Below are positions 60,701-64,000 of a stretch of DNA of 64,000 nt, in pieces. Below the pieces are notes generated by a model that was given only the letters and a program-made list of their open reading frames with translations, ran no database searches and was not told where the DNA came from. The DNA is from an uncultured Saprospiraceae bacterium. GTDB taxonomy: Bacteria > Bacteroidota > Bacteroidia > Chitinophagales > Saprospiraceae. The translations under genes and the position numbers were made by a program. The stretch is from the NCBI GenBank assembly GCA_937969415.1, contig CALBWK010000063.1, positions 1-64,000 on the forward strand, in the 5' to 3' direction. Each line of letters begins with the position of its first letter. The stretch's first letter is position 1.

Positions 60701-62677
60701 CAATAAATCTATGTTGTCAATTTGAGCCTTAAAGTCAGAATCTATATTTTTTGTCTCAGGGTCGATAAAAATAACTCCATCAAAATCTAACTTCGCATTA
60801 GGATCTGAAGACGTCAACTTACCGTTGAATCTATTCTGCTCAAAGACTCCATTGAGATCAATACCAGAATATGTATAGCCTTTAAAATCAAAAGATTGTA
60901 ACTCGGCACTCAAATCTGTCAACAAACTTTGACTAGTCAATCCACGACCGTCACGTATTTCTGCTTGAAACGTGGCCATACCAAGGTCTTGATTTCCTGT
61001 CCAACTCCTCAAATCAAAATTCTCTAAGGCCATCTCACCAGAGTATTCGGCATTATCCATACCCTTTTTGATATCTAATCTTGTATCCAAAATAATTTTC
61101 CCTAAAGGCGAATCAAGAGTACCATAGACTACAAAGTCCTTAAAGAAACCATCTATATCTCCAGAAAAAACTATAGGATCTAGTTTATAAAATTGCTCTG
61201 GTGGATTAAAGTCAGGAATGATCAACTTCAGATTAGCTAGACTAGTTTGAAACTTCTCTACATTCAGATTCACAAGAGCTGACTCAGATCTTGTGAGTGC
61301 ATAAGTACTCAAGGTCCCTTTCATTGTAATCAAATCTGATAACGACAGCGTCAATCCGTCCGTATCCAAATTATCTATCGTACCTAGAACTGAACCCGAC
61401 AATCTCAACCACTTATTTTTATTTTTATTAATAAATGGAGATCCAGCAAGTTCTGGAAAGAAATATAGCAAGTCTTGAAAAGCCAGCTTTGTATCTTGTA
61501 AATCTGCCTCAATCTCTATCAACTGAGCAAATTTCTTAAATGAATTCAAATCTTCGTAACTAAAAGTAAGTTGATCACCCAATCTACTTCTATCGGTATG
61601 TAAAGCAAAGTTGTCGAGGTGGACTAGCTCATTGTTGACTAAAAGCTTATCTACATTGAGGCTATTAAGTTCAAATCCATTAGCCTCTTTTAAATTCAAA
61701 GACTTAATTGAAGACTCTATTGTCATAGGGGTCTTATAGACAGTTTCAGTTGCTTTAATATTAAAATCTGAAACCTCTAGATGATTGACATCAAATCCAG
61801 CTACTTTCTTGTTAGGAGCTTTCCTCCAATTATCAAGCTTAAATTGGCCATTGCTGATCTCTACATTATACAGTTTCAAATAGAATGGATCACTTTCCGC
61901 TTTAGTAATCTTTTCTTCTCTTTGGGAATCCGTATTGTCAACTTTTTCTGAGTTTACGTTTACCACTTTGTTTTCAAGAATAGCAATAGGGTTTGAGAGC
62001 ATTAATTCCCTGAATACAAACCGCCTACTATTCAAATCCAGAGTATCTATCACTAGAGTTCCTTCTTTTAGCGAAAGATCCAAGAAGTCGCCCTTAGCTT
62101 TATCCTGTTTAGAAATAAGAACATTATCGAAATAGATTTTTTCCAGACTCAGTTGAAAAGATTTGCCTTGACTGGTAGATTCTGCAGGCGCACCTTGAAA
62201 CTTAGACAAAACCTTTTCAAAACCAGAAAGAGATTCATTTTCTCCCGTCTTAAGTATTAAGCGTGCATCCACTAGGAATACCTCATTGAGCGAAATAGAG
62301 TTGTTGATCAGGCTTGTCACATTCTCTCTCAACGTACTGGAGAATCTCCCTATATAAGCTAGGGTATCACTATGGTCATCTGGGTTAGACAGATAAACAT
62401 CTTCTAGAAACAATCCTTTGAATATTGAAAAATCTACTTCACCGACCTCAGCTTTAGCTTGTGTCTTTTCAGAAATGGAATTTGCAGCTTTATCCACCAG
62501 CCAGTTTTGTACCGGCTTGATATGCAAGAGTAGTGGAATTAAGATAATGATACAGAGCAAAATAAAGAGTGTCCACATCAAGAGTCTGAGTCCTGATCTG
62601 CTTTTCTTTTTAGTTGCGGTCACCTTCTTTTCTTCTTGCATCTGCTGTCTGTCGTCTACCCTGTTATGGGCACACAT
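57758..62677 (-). CDS. translocation/assembly module TamB-like protein (DUF490)
   Basis: Single N-terminal TM, AsmA-like N-terminus, long beta-helical middle, C-terminal DUF490 (GEYLFTYFGGVISKPFTVEKGGQITWTGDPINANINLKANYE...VDLMMNLTGTLYKPTVDFDI). Confidence 0.92.
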   Translation of the reverse strand: MCAHNRVDDRQQMQEEKKVTATKKKSRSGLRLLMWTLFILLCIIILIPLLLHIKPVQNWLVDKAANSISEKTQAKAEVGEVDFSIFKGLFLEDVYLSNPDDHSDTLAYIGRFSSTLRENVTSLINNSISLNEVFLVDARLILKTGENESLSGFEKVLSKFQGAPAESTSQGKSFQLSLEKIYFDNVLISKQDKAKGDFLDLSLKEGTLVIDTLDLNSRRFVFRELMLSNPIAILENKVVNVNSEKVDNTDSQREEKITKAESDPFYLKLYNVEISNGQFKLDNWRKAPNKKVAGFDVNHLEVSDFNIKATETVYKTPMTIESSIKSLNLKEANGFELNSLNVDKLLVNNELVHLDNFALHTDRSRLGDQLTFSYEDLNSFKKFAQLIEIEADLQDTKLAFQDLLYFFPELAGSPFINKNKNKWLRLSGSVLGTIDNLDTDGLTLSLSDLITMKGTLSTYALTRSESALVNLNVEKFQTSLANLKLIIPDFNPPEQFYKLDPIVFSGDIDGFFKDFVVYGTLDSPLGKIILDTRLDIKKGMDNAEYSGEMALENFDLRSWTGNQDLGMATFQAEIRDGRGLTSQSLLTDLSAELQSFDFKGYTYSGIDLNGVFEQNRFNGKLTSSDPNAKLDFDGVIFIDPETKNIDSDFKAQIDNIDLLALNLSKDFSDIEGDIELVLKGTKSSDLIGESTVNHLAFNFKGKPYEINNLFATSSPEINNRRNVQVTSDVISGSIGGQFDFQHLPEAFKRHMVKSHPEWSKKLSIRRSNMSIPQQDFEFKFEIKDSQNFLELANLSSASIQGLTADGKVNTETETYKLELSLDKGEYDNIQVGNMLLGLDEVYKKSFFNLQVNDLKIGKTAFSPLAMRLRANGDQLELRVASDEVLDSLEKIDIVVQAYPRDDEIVARIADGYIDMLSSRWIVSPANEVVIGNKTIDINGFVIRDNYRSIIISDVNEKGILVDLDKFDFELINTLIDYDKIDFTGEGNVVLLKENIFDASPTIVKVNLPEFYLNDVDYGALTLSAEDDGQDVKVDLKLNRAYDGLLLHVKDFQYKKQTKDISGVITARNLAMNTFEFIIDDGISNTGGGADVDAVLSGTIDDIKLDGVGLVTGGTTTIDYLGAELYFGEEKFIVTDKVIDLTGGKLYDKYRNEASIVGKLNHSLFTDFTSDLQMSSPRFLALDTEKEDNPSYYGQGIGEIVVDFSGPFSSTDIVVEASSGLGTVVNIPVGSVSEDYDQSLIKVVDRNTVFDFKSDTSSFEIPTLEGVDVRMNLSITPEAEINVIFNENINDIMTGHGDGNMRVVISREGDFNIFGEYVLDRGEYLFTYFGGVISKPFTVEKGGQITWTGDPINANINLKANYEKLKAPTNVFLAEYLNRPQDQSEARQRTDVDLMMNLTGTLYKPTVDFDIAFPELQGNLKNLADSKMRILKTNEADLNEQVAGLIMFGSFLPSSSFGNAVGSASGLASTGYNTLSEMISNQLSHILSGFLQEALSENGFVSGIDFDLTFGKTSQFGQEIPGQPGQPTTNTSIIPDEIEVHLKPRFQNDRWELDYGTSYINNEVNASTVPNYVVHDFNIGFYLTEDRRLKLKAYGKWDKNSLGDDGSKYGVGLNYRKEFGSLTDFKEALSEDIAKLKKNN

Positions 62678-62737
62678 AAATTACTACTCCTATAACACCA
62701 AAATTGGTCAAATAGAGCACTCGAGGTTGATCCTTAA

Positions 62738-63583
62738 TTAATGTTTAACTGGGGATTGCAATTGCGCCCACAAGGTACGTGTTTCCACAGCTTCTTTCAC
62801 GTCATGAACTCTTAAAATATCAGCACCATTCATCAATGCGGCCATATGTAAAGCGGTAGTCCCATTTAGTGCTCCCTTAGGGTCTGTAGAAAGGGTCTTG
62901 TAGACCATAGATTTGCGACTAATACCGACCATTATAGGTCTTTCTAAGACATCAAAAGCGCCTAATTTCCTCAACATTTCAAAATTTTGGGTGGTCGTCT
63001 TCGCAAATCCAAAACCTGGGTCAATAATAACTTGATCAATACCCTTAGATTTAAGCTTATAGATCTTCATTATCAGGTCATCTATTACTTCAAAAACTAC
63101 ATCGCTATAATCTGTTTGAGTCAGCATATCAGCTGGTGTACCTCTCATATGCATCAAGACATAAGGGCAGCCCTTGTCAGATACAGCTTCTAAAATGGAG
63201 GCATCTTGACTAAACCCCGTTATATCATTGACTATAAATGGGCCTATATCAGACAAGGCATTGACAACCGAGCCGTGAAAGCAATCTATACTCAAGACAG
63301 CATCGGGAAGTGACTTAACAATCTCCGTGATTACTGGCTGCAAGGACTCTAATTGTTGCTCTGCTGATACCAAATGAGCACCTGGTCTAGATGAAAAAGC
63401 ACCGACATCGATTATATCGGCTCCTTCATCCAGCATCAGTTGGACTTGCTTCATTGCAGAATCAAGCAGCAAGTATTGCCCTCCGTCATAGAAGGAGTCA
63501 TTAGTTATGTTCAGAATACCCATTATCAGAGGCTGACTATAGTCAAGCAGAGTATTACCTACTTTGAGTGTACACACGTTCAT
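62738..63583 (-). CDS. folP: dihydropteroate synthase
   Basis: PLIMGILNITNDSFYDGGQYL, GADIIDVGAFSSRPGA, VLSIDCFHGSV, VIIDPGFGFAKTTTQNFEML, ILRVHDVKEAVE. Confidence 0.95.
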   Translation of the reverse strand: MNVCTLKVGNTLLDYSQPLIMGILNITNDSFYDGGQYLLLDSAMKQVQLMLDEGADIIDVGAFSSRPGAHLVSAEQQLESLQPVITEIVKSLPDAVLSIDCFHGSVVNALSDIGPFIVNDITGFSQDASILEAVSDKGCPYVLMHMRGTPADMLTQTDYSDVVFEVIDDLIMKIYKLKSKGIDQVIIDPGFGFAKTTTQNFEMLRKLGAFDVLERPIMVGISRKSMVYKTLSTDPKGALNGTTALHMAALMNGADILRVHDVKEAVETRTLWAQLQSPVKH

Positions 63584-63699
63584 TGTCCAATTTTAACATA
63601 TAATTAGCCAAAGTTGTGATTTCTAGTCTAGTAATTGGTGTAAGTGAATATTTGATTTAATTTTGAAAACCTTTAGTATACAAGCCGAAAACCCTCCTA

Positions 63700-64000
63700 G
63701 TGTCTTCAACAGAAAAATTTCTTATTAACGCTGGTATAGTCATTTGCTCACTCATAGGAGTGTACTATATGATAAATTCAAATGCCAACAATGCTACCCC
63801 TGCACACGAAGATGTAAGTGAAAGTGGGTATGAGTTATTAGAGAAATTTGGTTTTAACGTAAGTGATAACTCTTTTGAGAGACATAGTCTAGGATTTAAT
63901 CAAAACCTAGGAGACCTTCTATTATGGCAAGGGATATCTTGGGATTCGATAATCAAATTAGACAAGATATCCTCTGACATCTACAGTATAAGGAATTTCA
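63700..64000 (+). CDS. partial N-terminus of an M23-type peptidase-like protein; runs off the window end
   Basis: My translation from GTG at 63700: VSSTEKFLINAGIVICSLIGVYYMINSNANNATPAHEDVSESGYELLEKFGFNVSDNSFERHSLGFNQNLGDLLLWQGISWDSIIKLDKISSDIYSIRNF; the NLGDxLLxxGIS pattern resembles the N-terminus of Bacteroidota M23 peptidases. Confidence 0.6.
   Translation, partial: MSSTEKFLINAGIVICSLIGVYYMINSNANNATPAHEDVSESGYELLEKFGFNVSDNSFERHSLGFNQNLGDLLLWQGISWDSIIKLDKISSDIYSIRNF

Noticed and set aside
1-64000. A novel defence, mobile or biosynthetic gene system
   Set aside because: No integrase, transposase, restriction, toxin-antitoxin, NRPS/PKS or phage-like genes recognised; gene content is mainly conserved chromosomal housekeeping and envelope functions.

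Overview
This 64 kb window is a chromosomal segment from a member of the Bacteroidota, probably Saprospiraceae-like. Supporting signs are GWxTD, PorP/SprF, type A and type B T9SS sorting tails, HYR/PKD proteins, a short RpoD-type sigma factor and TAnnTTTG promoter elements. It is gene-dense. Most of it is housekeeping: rplS, Sua5/YrdC, rpoD-like, glpX, tRNA-Lys, rnz, clpC, infC-rpmI-rplT, queA, lipB, parAB, fmt, prfB, nrnA-like, ndk, mutS2, aroC, tamB-like, folP. I saw no CRISPR array, transposase, prophage or recognisable defence island. I found no clearly new multi-gene system. The observations most worth a second look are: (i) a 1574-aa secreted HYR/C-type-lectin/GEVED protein in which two lectin domains look inserted inside HYR domains; (ii) an NlpC/P60-like protein that appears to have lost both the catalytic Cys and the catalytic His; (iii) a genuine AlkB-type alkane hydroxylase translationally coupled to a lipoprotein and a GWxTD protein; (iv) prfB with an intact +1 programmed frameshift site, missed by the ORF track; (v) infC with an obligatorily non-ATG start; (vi) a thioredoxin-fold plus dockerin-like secreted protein whose start codon directly abuts that of divergent lipB.
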